Shown piece by piece: positions 1-11,994 of a stretch of 64,000 nt of DNA (positions are counted from its first letter, which is position 1; every line of letters starts with the position of its first letter). Under the pieces are notes generated by a model. The model was not told the origin of the DNA, ran no database searches, and worked only from the letters and a program-made list of their open reading frames with translations. The stretch spans positions 40,204,306 to 40,268,305 of the forward strand of contig CM036755.1 in NCBI GenBank assembly GCA_020796225.1. Reading direction: 5' to 3'. Both the position numbers and the translations under genes were made by a program. Source of the DNA: Arion vulgaris (lineage: Eukaryota > Mollusca > Gastropoda > Stylommatophora > Arionidae).

Positions 1-560
1 GTAGTGATCTTGTGTGTGTGTTCTTCTCTTTTCCACCATTAACTTTTTATAGAAGTGTTGGACTGGAAGAGAACGTAGTGATCTGTGTGTGCTTGTTCTT
101 CTTCTTTCTTCCACCATTAACTTTTATAGAAAAGATGGACTGGAGGAACGTAGTGATCTTGTGTGTGCTTGTTCTTCTTCTTCTCTTCCACCATTAACTT
201 TTTATAGAAGTGTTGGACTGGAAGGGAACGTAGTGATCTTGTGTGTGCTTGTTCTTCTTCTCTTCCACCATTTACTTTTTATAGAAGTGTTGGACTGAAG
301 GAACGTAGTGATCTTGTGTGTGCTTGTTCTTCTTCTCTTCCACCATTTACTTTTTATAGAAGTGTTGGACTGGAAGGGAACGTAGTGATCTTGTGTGTGC
401 TTGTTCTTCTTCTCTTCCACCATTAACTTTTTATAGAAGTGTTGGACTAGAGGGAACGTAGTGATCTTGTGTGTGCTTGTTCTTCTTCTCTTCCACCATT
501 AACTTTTTATAGAAGTGTTGGACTAGAGGGGAACATAGTGATCTTGTGTGTGCTTGTTCT
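1..560 (-). repeat. ~76-bp minisatellite, LINE-tail derived
   Basis: About 7.5 tandem copies of a unit of 75-80 bp. The landmark AACGTAGTGATC recurs near 72, 147, 227, 302, 379, 454 and 532. Each unit carries a C/T-rich stretch and TTTTTATAGAAGTGTTGGAC. A single inverted copy of the same unit ends the LINE remnant at 14810-15230, so the array looks like an expanded LINE 3' tail read on the minus strand. It starts at the window edge, so its full length is unknown. Open frames across it are simple-repeat artefacts. Confidence 0.85.
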
Positions 561-960
561 AATGCACTTTGTAAGCTGTTACTCATTTTCTTAAGGCTGT
601 TCTTGATGCCGTCGCTCCATCTTTTGTGTTGTCTTCCTCTTGTTCTGTTCTCGATATACTTTTTTTTGTATGGTTTTCTACGGTAGATGATACCAGGGTA
701 TTCTTATTCGGTATCCAAACCATTTAATCTGTTGTTCTTTTATAAATAGCATGATTGGTTTCACATCCAGTCTTCTGATTTCTTCATTTCGTATTTTGTT
801 TCTGATTGTCACACCTGCAGCTCTTCTAAGACACCTCATTTCTGTCGTTATGATTTTTTCCGCTCATTATCTGCTGTTATTGGCCATGTTTGACACTGGT
901 AACATAGTGTTGGCCAGAAAATCGCTCTAATAAGATTTGCATTAGTTTTTAGCCGTATCT
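560..960 (-). mobile_element. LINE 3' end remnant
   Basis: The reverse complement reads like the far C-terminal end of a non-LTR reverse transcriptase. It contains a [14 protein letters not shown] segment, then a TTEMRCLRRAAG-like segment, in broken frames. The same sequence is found on the plus strand at 14810-15180. It is truncated and not functional. Confidence 0.65.
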
Positions 961-1034
961 CTTTATGTGACAACAGTGATGTTAACTAAATGGAAAAAAA
1001 ACCCATTGTAGGTAATAAAATCTTATCACAGAAG

Positions 1035-1480
1035 ATGTATTGCTTGATTAATTGATATGAGCATCATCATTGCACTTCTGTGAGTAGCCATGTGTGATCC
1101 GATCTCTTTCTTATAAAGAAAGCTCTCAGAAAAGTGCACAAACATCGTGGCAACGGAAAGGGTCTCTGATGTAATTTAGAAGATAGGGACATATTTTGTA
1201 GGAATTTTATTAGTATAATTTTTATAATGGATTCTGGTGATGCAGCGGTTATCCAGCTTGCTCGTCTCGATTTTGAACTGCTAAGTGTTCTTATACTTGC
1301 TCAACTTGAACACAGGACCTAAGTTTTATCGTCCGTCTCCGATAGGGCTAGGAACTCGATCTCACCTACACTGAGATCAGGGATCTCTTGAAAAATAACC
1401 AGATGGCGCTACGAGGGAACGAAAAGAGTACATTTGAAACGAGAGGCGACCACCTAACATCTACGCCACATGATGAGACC
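1035..1480 (-). mobile_element. tRNA-derived SINE, family C
   Basis: This is a full-length-looking copy of a ~430-bp repeat also present at 35765-36225 (minus), 43470-43905 (plus) and 47860-48290 (plus). On the minus strand its head reads TGGCGTAGATG, which fits the Pol III box A consensus TRGYNNARNNG. The box B region is diverged. It ends in the conserved CATCATCATTGCACTT tail region. No intact target-site duplication was resolved. Confidence 0.7.
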
Positions 1481-1596
1481 GATAGTATTACAGTACTAAG
1501 TAGAAACAATACTGATATACTGATGTAAATCATGGACACTAAATAAGATGAATAGTAGATTATTAGAGACAACGGAGATGAGAGTTTATAGAAATA

Positions 1597-2034
1597 TGAT
1601 GAGAATAATAAAGTCATACAATTATAATGTTATCAAGAAAGTAGGTGAGAACAGAAATATGACCAGAATAATAAAGTCATACAATAAAATGTTATCAAGA
1701 AAGTAGGTGAGAACAGAAATATGATGAGAATAATAAAGTCATACAATTATAATGTTATCAAGAAAGTAGGCGAGAACAGAAATATGACGAGAATAATAAA
1801 GTCATACAATTATAATGTTATCAAGAAAGTAGGTGAGAACAGAAATATGACCAGAATAATAAAGTCATACAATAAAATGTTATCAAGAAAGTAGGTGAGA
1901 ACAGAAATATGATGAGAATAATAAAGTCATACAATTATAATGTTATCAAGAAAGTAGGCGAGAACAGAAATATGACGAGAATAATAAAGTCATACAATTA
2001 TAATGTTATCAAGAAAGTAGGCGAGAACAGCTCG
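1597..2034. repeat. 63-bp tandem repeat with trimer order
   Basis: About seven units of 62-63 bp, each with AATAATAAAGTCATACAA and TTATCAAGAAAGTAGG. Variant units follow the order A-B-C-A-B-C-C, so a ~188-bp three-unit block (1618-1805) is repeated at 1806-1993. This points to a recent block duplication. The short open frame across it is probably incidental. Confidence 0.88.
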
Positions 2035-2109
2035 CTTATAAAACACTCCTGTAACGGCGCTGCACGGGCAAAATTTATTTATAGTTACAACAAAGTTCCT
2101 ACAAAAATG

Positions 2110-2378
2110 GTCACATATTCTTCTTCTTTGAGCGATCCATTTTGACTACTTGTTAACCACTCTGTGTGATCTGTATGTGATCTGAGCTGAAGAGCGATTG
2201 TACGTTGTGCCAGCTATGCGCATACAAGTAGGCCAACGCATTCGATTTCTGCGACGCTTTTTATTTACTATGGTAGCTTCCCTAGAACCGTACCTAATGT
2301 GCCTCTTACAACATGCCTTGTAGGTTGCAGTGGTACTATTCTTTGCTTCCCCTGCGGGCCCAGACATCATACGGGTGA
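2110..2378 (-). mobile_element. SINE family A copy
   Basis: A ~260-bp interspersed repeat found at least 15 times in the window. In its own orientation it begins with a GGGCCCGCAAGGGAAGC-like head, carries the conserved block GTCGTAAGAGGCGACT and ends in a (GAA)n tail. Here it is inverted: the tail side is at 2118 and the head at 2378. A copy at 54065-54334 has a 14-bp target duplication, which supports retrotransposition. Confidence 0.75.
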
Positions 2379-2379
2379 C

Positions 2380-2505
2380 CTCATATTCAAAATTACAAAG
2401 TGACGGTGTCCGTGCTCTTTCAAGATCTTCCTGTGTAAGAAAGAGATCGAAGAACGCATGGTTATTCGCAGAATGACAATGATTATTCTCTGTGAAAGAT
2501 TGAGG
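2380..2505 (+). mobile_element. SINE family C, 3' fragment
   Basis: It matches the 3' third of the SINE C copies at 43790-43905 and 48150-48280, including AAATTACA, AAGATCTTCCTGTGTAAGAAAG and the ATGGTTA..CAATGAT end. It directly abuts the SINE A copy on its left. Confidence 0.55.
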
Positions 2506-2519
2506 TAGGGAAAACCTAG

Positions 2520-3090
2520 CTAATTGTTACATACAAAAATCTACCAGCAATCATTAACAAATAAAATGAAGAAATGATTTGCTGACATTAATCTCTCTTT
2601 ATGCTTCAACACACAGACGACAACCACCTTTTTTCTAGACGTCAGTTCTATACTTCAATCAACTATTATTTATGTACTCCAATCTAGCTACATTCTTTGA
2701 TGTGTCCACAAGTTATTCACTTGTATACAACAACAGCTTTGACTGTGTCAGTTTCAACAGATTTCTCACAATATACTACAAATATCATTGACTACTCTAT
2801 TGAGATTTTCATGATGTTTGTTGTGTATATAATCAGTCAATATTATATCGTGGTCAGGGTGGCTAGAGTGGTTGTTGATAAATGTATCATTCTTCGTTTA
2901 TAGATCCGAACCTGGGTCAACCACATGGAGACAATGAAAGACGTTATTACTTGTTGATCTAACCAGTAGCAACAGAAAATCATTCAACAACAAACAAAAT
3001 GTCAGAATCACCAAGCAATGATTGCTATTTTTTAAATCTTCAATCAAGTGCCATTTCTGCTTGTGTAGGCGATCATGTATCTACATAACT
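2520..3090. other. No recognised feature
   Basis: AT-rich sequence with no repeat shared within the window and no convincing coding signal. The 68-codon frame at 2697-2903 has no recognisable domain and is treated as chance. Confidence 0.5.
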
Positions 3091-3091
3091 T

Positions 3092-3092
<1 letters not shown>

Positions 3093-3130
<38 letters not shown>

Positions 3131-4212
3131 CTCTTTATCTATATATCATCTCTCTCTCTCTCGCTCTCTTTATCTATATATCATCTCTCTCTCTCTCTCT
3201 CTCTTTATCTATATATCATCTCGCACTCTCTCTCTCTTTATCTATATATCATCTCGCTCTCTCTCTCTCTTTATCTATATATCATCTCGCTCTCTCTCTC
3301 TCTTTATCTATATATCATCTCGCTCTCTCTCTCTCTTTATCTATATATCATCTCTCTCTCTCTCGCTCTCTTTATCTATATATCATCTCGCTCTCTCTCT
3401 CTTTATCTATATATCATCTTGCTCTCTCTCTCGCTCTCTTTATCTATATATCATCTCGCACTCTCTCTCTCTTTATCTATATATCATCTCGCACTCTCTC
3501 TCTCTTTATCTATATATCATCTCGCTCTCTCTCTCTTTATCTATATATCATCTCGCTCTCTCTCTCTTTATCTATATATCATCTCGCTCTCTCTCTCTCT
3601 TTATCTATATATCATCTCGCTCTCTCTCTCTTTATCTATATATCATCTCGCTCTCTCTCTCTTTATCTATATATCATCTCGCTCTCTCTCTCTCTTTATC
3701 TATATATCATCTCGCTCTCTCTCTCTTTATCTATATATCATCTCGCTCTCTCTCTCTTTATCTATATATCATCTCGCTCTTCTCTTTTATCTATATCATC
3801 TCGCTCTCTCTCTCTCGCTCTCTTTATCTATATATCATCTCGCTCTCTCTCTCGCTCTCTTTATCTATATATCATCTCGCTCTCTCTCTCGCTCTCTTTA
3901 TCTATATATCATCTCTCTCTATCTCGCTCTCTTTATCTATATATCATCTCGCTCTCTCTCTCTTTATCTATATATCATCTCGCTCTCTCTCTCGCTCTCT
4001 TTATCTATATATAATCTCGCTCTCTCTCTCGCTCTCTTTATCTATATATTATATCTCTCTTTCTCGTTCTCTTTATCAATATATCATCTCGCTCTCTCTC
4101 TCGCTCTCTTTATCTATATATCATCTCTCTCTCTCTCGCTCTCTTTATCTATATATCATCTCTCTCTCTCTCTCTCGCTCTCTTTATCTATATATCATCT
4201 CTCTCTCTCTCA
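3093..4212. repeat. Compound CT / TATATATCAT array
   Basis: About 1.1 kb of alternating (CT)n runs and the block TTTATCTATATATCATCTCG, with a period of roughly 30-40 bp. Two inner forms are interleaved, one with CTCTCGCTCTC and one with a plain CT run. It is stop-poor in all three forward frames, giving Ser/Leu/Ile/Tyr polymers that are not evidence of coding. Confidence 0.95.
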
Positions 4213-4264
4213 GTGGTGCAGTGTATTAGTTACGAAGGTATTATCTTATTTAAACTGTACTTTC

Positions 4265-4374
4265 AAATCATACTTCTTCGAGCGCTCCATATCGACCTCT
4301 TGTTAATCACTCTGTGTTATTTGTATGTGATCAGAGATTAAGAGCGATTGTACGTTGTGCCAATTATGTGCTAA
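4265..4374 (-). mobile_element. SINE A, left part, split by satellite
   Basis: The tail-side half of a SINE A copy (GCGCTCCATATCGACC to TTGTGCCAATTATGTGCTAA). Its missing half resumes at 11843, after the 27-bp satellite. Both parts contain the 11-mer TTATGTGCTAA (4364-4374 and 11843-11853). That fits a target duplication made when the intervening ~7.5 kb, or its founder, arrived. Confidence 0.75.
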
Positions 4375-4746
4375 ACACGTAATAACGAAATTCTGTAGTT
4401 TTACAAAATACATAGCAACGTGTAGACCAAAAAGGCCGTTATCAAGCAAACGATACAACAAAAGTGACAAATGTCACAGAACACTACATATAGACTTTGA
4501 CAGAGTTATTACAACGGTTTAAATGTCACAGAACACTACATATAGACTTTGACAGAGATATTACATATAGACTTTGACAGAGATATTACAACGGTTAAAT
4601 ATAAATAGTAACGTGACATATACATACACTACAAATATACCTACTAAATCTTACCTAATATGTTACAGCGAAAAGTTGCAGTAAAATGGCGAAATAATGT
4701 CAATACTTTGTTATTACGTGTTTCGTCATTTTACATAGTTTGTCTG
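4372..4746. mobile_element. Element H, palindromic remnant before satellite
   Basis: It holds an inverted pair of the H end: ACACGTAATAACGAAATTCTG at 4376 and the reverse form ACTTTGTTATTACGTGTTTCG near 4700. Between them are a GGCCGTTATCAAGC segment and a duplicated ACATATAGACTTTGACAGAG block. A nested, smaller inverted pair (GCAGTAAAATGGCGAAATA near 4678; ATTTTACATAGTTTGTCTGCAG near 4728) leads straight into the satellite. Related copies lie at 11995-12235, 32825-32935 and 60530-61860. Confidence 0.65.
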
Positions 4747-7700
4747 CAGTTTCCATCTATATTGTCAGTTATGCAGTCTCCATCTATATTGTCAGTTATA
4801 CAGTCTCCATCTATATTGACAGTTATGCAGTCTCCATCTATGTTGACAGTTATGCAGTTTCCATCTATATTGACAGTTATGCAGTTTCCAACTATATTGT
4901 CAGTTATGCAGTCTCCATCTATATTGTCAGTTATACAGTCTCCATCTATATTGTCAGTTATACAGTCTCCATCTATGTTGACAGTTATGCAGTCTCCATC
5001 TATATTGACAGTTATGCAGTCTCCATCTATGTTGACAGTTATGCAGTTTCCATCTATATTGACAGTTATGCAGTCTCCATCTATATTGACAGTTATGCAG
5101 TCTCCATCTATGTTGACAGTTATGCAGTTTCCATCTATATTGTCAGTTATGCAGTCTCCATCTATATTGTCAGTTATACAGTCTCCATCTATATTGTCAG
5201 TTATACAGTCTCCATCTATATTGACAGTTATGCAGTCTCCATCTATGTTGACAGTTATGCAGTTTCCATCTATATTGACAGTTATGCAGTTTCCATCTAT
5301 ATTGTCAGTTATGCAGTCTCCATCTATATTGTCAGTTATACAGTCTCCATCTATATTGACAGTTATGCAGTCTCCATCTATATTGACAGTTATGCAGTCT
5401 CCATCTATATTGTCAGTTATACAGTCTCCATCTATATTGTCAGTTATGCAGTCTCCATCTATATTGACAGTTATGCAGTATCCATCTATATTGTCAGTTA
5501 TGCAGTTTCCATCTATATTGTCAGTTATACAGTTTCCATCTATATTGTCAGTTATACAGTCTCCATCTATATTGACAGTTATGCAGTCTCCATCTATGTT
5601 GACAGTTATGCAGTTTCCATCTATATTGACAGTTATGCAGTTTCCATCTATATTGACAGTTATACAGTTTCCATCTATATTGTCAGTTATGCAGTTTCCA
5701 TCTATATTGACAGTTATACAGTCTCCAACTATATTGTCAGTTATGCAGTTTCCATCTATATTGACAGTTATGCAGTTTCCATCTATATTGACAGTTATAC
5801 AGTCTCCATCTATATTGACAGTTATGCAGTTTCCAACTATATTGTCAGTTATGCAGTTTCCATCTATATTGACAGTTATGCAGTCTCCATCTATATTGAC
5901 AGTTATGCAGTCTCCATCTATATTGACAGTTATGCAGTTTCCAACTATATTGTCAGTTATGCAGTTTCCATCTATATTGACAGTTATGCAGTCTCCATCT
6001 ATATTGACAGTTATGCAGTCTCCATCTATATTGACAGTTATGCAGTCTCCATCTATATTGACAGTTATGCAGTCTCCATCTATATTGACAGTTATGCAGT
6101 CTCCATCTATATTGACAGTTATACAGTTTCCATCTATATTGACAGTTATGCAGTCTCCATCTATATTGACAGTTATGCAGTTTCCATCTATATTGTCAGT
6201 TATACAGTCTCCATCTATATTGACAGTTATGCAGTATCCATCTATATTGACAGTTATGCAGTCTCCATCTATGTTGACAGTTATACAGTCTCCATCTATA
6301 TTGACAGTTATACAGTCTCCATCTATGTTGACAGTTATGCAGTCTCCATCTATATTGACAGTTATACAGTCTCCATCTATATTGACAGTTATGCAGTTTC
6401 CATCTATATTGACAGTTATACAGTCTCCATCTATATTGACAGTTATGCAGTTTCCATCTATATTGACAGTTATGCAGTTTCCATCTATATTGACAGTTAT
6501 GCAGTTTCCATCTATATTGACAGTTATACAGTCTCCATCTATATTGACAGTTATGCAGTTTCCATCTATATTGTCAGTTATGCAGTTTCCATCTATATTG
6601 TCAGTTATGCAGTTTCCAACTATATTGTCAGTTATACAGTCTCCATCTATATTGACAGTTATGCAGTTTCCATCTATATTGACAGTTATACAGTCTCCAT
6701 CTATATTGACAGTTATGCAGTTTCCATCTATATTGTCAGTTATGCAGTTTCCATCTATATTGTCAGTTATGCAGTTTCCATCTATATTGACAGTTATGCA
6801 GTTTCCATCTATATTGACAGTTATGCAGTCTCCATCTATATTGACAGTTATACAGTCTCCATCTATATTGTCAGTTATGCAGTATCCATCTATATTGACA
6901 GTTATGCAGTCTCCATCTATATTGACAGTTATGCAGTCTCCATCTATATTGACAGTTATGCAGTTTCCAACTATATTGTCAGTTATACAGTTTCCATCTA
7001 TATTGTCAGTTATACAGTCTCCATCTATATTGTCAGTTATGCAGTATCCATCTATATTGACAGTTATGCAGTCTCCATCTATATTGACAGTTATGCAGTT
7101 TCCATCTATATTGTCAGTTATACAGTCTCCATCTATATTGACAGTTATGCAGTATCCATCTATATTGACAGTTATGCAGTCTCCATCTATGTTGACAGTT
7201 ATACAGTCTCCATCTATATTGACAGTTATACAGTCTCCATCTATGTTGACAGTTATGCAGTCTCCATCTATATTGACAGTTATACAGTCTCCATCTATAT
7301 TGACAGTTATGCAGTTTCCAACTATATTGTCAGTTATGCAGTTTCCATCTATATTGACAGTTATGCAGTTTCCAACTATATTGTCAGTTATGCAGTTTCC
7401 ATCTATATTGTCAGTTATACAGTCTCCATCTATATTGACAGTTATGCAGTTTCCATCTATATTGACAGTTATGCAGTCTCCATCTATATTGACAGTTATG
7501 CAGTTTCCAACTATATTGTCAGTTATACAGTTTCCATCTATATTGTCAGTTATGCAGTTTCCATCTATATTGTCAGTTATGCAGTCTCCATCTATATTGT
7601 CAGTTATACAGTTTCCATCTATATTGACAGTTATACAGTTTCCATCTATATTGACAGTTATACAGTCTCCATCTATATTGACAGTTATGCAGTCTCCATC

Positions 7701-10700
7701 TATATTGTCAGTTATGCAGTTTCCATCTATATTGTCAGTTATACAGTTTCCATCTATATTGTCAGTTATGCAGTCTCCATCTATATTGACAGTTATGCAG
7801 TATCCATCTATATTGTCAGTTATGCAGTTTCCATCTATATTGTCAGTTATGCAGTTTCCATCTATATTGTCAGTTATACAGTTTCCATCTATATTGTCAG
7901 TTATACAGTCTCCATCTATATTGTCAGTTATACAGTTTCCATCTATATTGACAGTTATACAGTCTCCATCTATATTGACAGTTATGCAGTTTCCAACTAT
8001 ATTGTCAGTTATACAGTTTCCATCTATATTGACAGTTATACAGTCTCCATCTATATTGACAGTTATGCAGTTTCCAACTATATTGTCAGTTATACAGTCT
8101 CCATCTATATTGTCAGTTATACAGTTTCCATCTATATTGACAGTTATACAGTCTCCATCTATATTGACAGTTATGCAGTTTCCAACTATATTGTCAGTTA
8201 TGCAGTTTCCATCTATATTGTCAGTTATACAGTCTCCATCTATATTGACAGTTATGCAGTCTCCATCTATATTGTCAGTTATGCAGTATCCATCTATATT
8301 GACAGTTATGCAGTTTCCATCTATATTGACAGTTATACAGTCTCCATCTATATTGACAGTTATACAGTCTCCATCTATGTTGACAGTTATGCAGTCTCCA
8401 TCTATATTGACAGTTATACAGTCTCCATCTATATTGACAGTTATGCAGTTTCCAACTATATTGACAGTTATGCAGTTTCCAACTATATTGTCAGTTATGC
8501 AGTTTCCAACTATATTGTCAGTTATGCAGTATCCATCTATATTGTCAGTTATACAGTCTCCATCTATATTGACAGTTATGCAGTTTCCATCTATATTGAC
8601 AGTTATGCAGTCTCCATCTATATTGACAGTTATGCAGTTTCCAACTATATTGTCAGTTATACAGTTTCCATCTATATTGTCAGTTATGCAGTTTCCATCT
8701 ATATTGTCAGTTATGCAGTCTCCATCTATATTGACAGTTATGCAGTCTCCATCTATATTGACAGTTATACAGTCTCCATCTATATTGTCAGTTATGCAGT
8801 ATCCATCTATATTGACAGTTATGCAGTCTCCATCTATATTGACAGTTATACAGTCTCCATCTATATTGTCAGTTATACAGTCTCCATCTATATTGACAGT
8901 TATGCAGTCTCCATCTATATTGACAGTTATGCAGTTTCCATCTATATTGACAGTTATACAGTCTCCATCTATATTGACAGTTATGCAGTCTCCATCTATA
9001 TTGACAGTTATGCAGTTTCCATCTATATTGACAGTTATACAGTCTCCATCTATATTGACAGTTATGCAGTATCCATCTATATTGACAGTTATACAGTTTC
9101 CATCTATATTGACAGTTATACAGTCTCCATCTATATTGACAGTTATGCAGTATCCATCTATATTGACAGTTATGCAGTATCCATCTATATTGACAGTTAT
9201 GCAGTATCCATCTATATTGACAGTTATACAGTATCCATCTATATTGACAGTTATGCAGTCTCCATCTATATTGACAGTTATACAGTCTCCATCTATATTG
9301 TCAGTTATACAGTCTCCATCTATATTGACAGTTATGCAGTCTCCATCTATATTGACAGTTATGCAGTCTCCATCTATATTGACAGTTATACAGTCTCCAT
9401 CTATATTGACAGTTATGCAGTCTCCATCTATATTGACAGTTATGCAGTTTCCATCTATATTGACAGTTATACAGTCTCCATCTATATTGTCAGTTATGCA
9501 GTATCCATCTATATTGTCAGTTATGCAGTTTCCATCTATATTGACAGTTATGCAGTCTCCATCTATATTGACAGTTATGCAGTTTCCATCTATATTGACA
9601 GTTATACAGTCTCCATCTATATTGACAGTTATGCAGTTTCCATCTATATTGTCAGTTATGCAGTTTCCATCTATATTGACAGTTATACAGTCTCCAACTA
9701 TATTGACAGTTATACAGTCTCCATCTATATTGACAGTTATGCAGTTTCCATCTATATTGACAGTTATGCAGTTTCCATCTATATTGACAGTTATGCAGTA
9801 TCCATCTATATTGACAGTTATGCAGTCTCCATCTATATTGTCAGTTATACAGTCTCCATCTATATTGACAGTTATGCAGTATCCATCTATATTGACAGTT
9901 ATGCAGTTTCCAACTATATTGACAGTTATACAGTCTCCATCTATATTGTCAGTTATACAGTTTCCATCTATATTGTCAGTTATACAGTCTCCATCTATAT
10001 TGACAGTTATGCAGTCTCCATCTATATTGACAGTTATACAGTCTCCATCTATATTGACAGTTATGCAGTCTCCATCTATATTGTCAGTTATGCAGTCTCC
10101 ATCTATATTGACAGTTATGCAGTCTCCATCTATATTGACAGTTATACAGTCTCCATCTATATTGACAGTTATGCAGTTTCCATCTATATTGACAGTTATA
10201 CAGTCTCCATCTATATTGACAGTTATGCAGTTTCCATCTATATTGACAGTTATACAGTCTCCATCTATATTGTCAGTTATGCAGTCTCCATCTATATTGA
10301 CAGTTATGCAGTTTCCATCTATATTGACAGTTATGCAGTTTCCATCTATATTGACAGTTATACAGTCTCCATCTATATTGACAGTTATGCAGTTTCCATC
10401 TATATTGACAGTTATGCAGTTTCCATCTATATTGACAGTTATACAGTTTCCATCTATATTGACAGTTATGCAGTTTCCATCTATATTGACAGTTATGCAG
10501 TTTCCATCTATATTGACAGTTATGCAGTTTCCATCTATATTGTCAGTTATGCAGTTTCCATCTATATTGACAGTTATACAGTTTCCATCTATATTGACAG
10601 TTATGCAGTTTCCATCTATATTGTCAGTTATGCAGTCTCCATCTATATTGACAGTTATGCAGTTTCCAACTATATTGTCAGTTATACAGTTTCCATCTAT

Positions 10701-11847
10701 ATTGTCAGTTATGCAGTTTCCATCTATATTGTCAGTTATGCAGTATCCATCTATATTGACAGTTATACAGTCTCCATCTATATTGTCAGTTATGCAGTAT
10801 CCATCTATATTGACAGTTATGCAGTCTCCATCTATATTGACAGTTATACAGTCTCCATCTATATTGTCAGTTATACAGTCTCCATCTATATTGACAGTTA
10901 TGCAGTCTCCATCTATATTGACAGTTATGCAGTTTCCATCTATATTGACAGTTATGCAGTTTCCATCTATATTGACAGTTATGCAGTTTCCATCTATATT
11001 GACAGTTATACAGTCTCCATCTATATTGACAGTTATGCAGTTTCCATCTATATTGACAGTTATACAGTCTCCATCTATATTGACAGTTATGCAGTCTCCA
11101 TCTATATTGACAGTTATGCAGTTTCCATCTATATTGTCAGTTATACAGTCTCCATCTATATTGACAGTTATGCAGTCTCCATCTATATTGACAGTTATGC
11201 AGTTTCCATCTATATTGACAGTTATACAGTCTCCATCTATATTGTCAGTTATGCAGTTTCCATCTATATTGACAGTTATGCAGTCTCCAACTATATTGTC
11301 AGTTATACAGTCTCCATCTATATTGTCAGTTATACAGTTTCCATCTATATTGTCAGTTATACAGTTTCCATCTATATTGACAGTTATGCAGTATCCATCT
11401 ATATTGACAGTTATACAGTCTCCATCTATATTGTCAGTTATACAGTTTCCATCTATATTGACAGTTATGCAGTCTCCATCTATATTGTCAGTTATACAGT
11501 CTCCATCTATATTGTCAGTTATACAGTTTCCATCTATATTGTCAGTTATGCAGTCTCCATCTATATTGTCAGTTATACAGTTTCCATCTATATTGTCAGT
11601 TATACAGTCTCCATCTATATTGTCAGTTATACAGTCTCCATCTATATTGACAGTTATACAGTCTCCATCTATATTGACAGTTATACAGTCTCCATCTATA
11701 TTGTCAGTTATGCAGTCTCCATCTATATTGACAGTTATACAGTCTCCATCTATATTGACAGTTATGCAGTTTCCATCTATATTGACAGTTATGCAGTCTC
11801 CATCTATATTGTCAGTTATGCAGTTTCCATCTATATTGACAGTTATG
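4747..11847. repeat. 27-bp satellite, exactly 263 units
   Basis: The array is 7101 bp, which is exactly 263 x 27. Widely spaced landmarks stay in register (6271, 7189 and 6325, 8377 differ by 918 and 2052 bp, both multiples of 27). I saw no insertion or deletion. Each unit runs CAGT-n-TCCA-n-CTAT to CAGTTAT-n. Nearly all variation sits at five positions: unit base 5 (C/T/A), 10 (T/A), 15 (A/G), 19 (A/T) and 27 (G/A). Because 27 is divisible by three, two forward frames stay open for about 2390 codons (repeats such as QSPSILTVM and SIYIDSYAV). Two reverse frames also lack stops. That pattern fits a stop-free repeat rather than a protein gene. Confidence 0.97.
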
Positions 11848-11990
11848 TGCTAACAAGTAGGACAGCACATCCGATTTCTGCAAAGCTTTTTATTTACTAG
11901 GGTAGCTTCCTAGACCCCTACCTCAGTCGCCTCTTACGACATGCCTTTGCAGGACGCAGTGGTACTATTATTTGCTTCCCTTGCGGGCCC
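11843..11990 (-). mobile_element. SINE A, right part
   Basis: It continues the SINE A sequence interrupted at 4374: TGTGCTAACAAGTAGGACAG, then TCCGATTTCTGC, TTTTTATTTACTAGGG, GTCGCCTCTTACGACATGCC and CTTGCGGGCCC. It ends where the H fragment begins (AATAGACTTTAACAAAG). Confidence 0.8.
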
Positions 11991-11994
11991 AATA

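Noticed and set aside
3022..4306. Ser/Leu/Ile/Tyr-rich proteins
   Set aside because: Three overlapping frames through a CT/TATATATC repeat. This is low complexity only.
4747..11847. CRISPR array
   Set aside because: The units are contiguous without spacers, there are no cas genes, and the DNA is animal.
4660..11900. Giant 2400-codon protein genes
   Set aside because: Four of the six frames lack stops simply because the 27-bp unit has none. There are no domains, and codon changes follow DNA-level variant sites.
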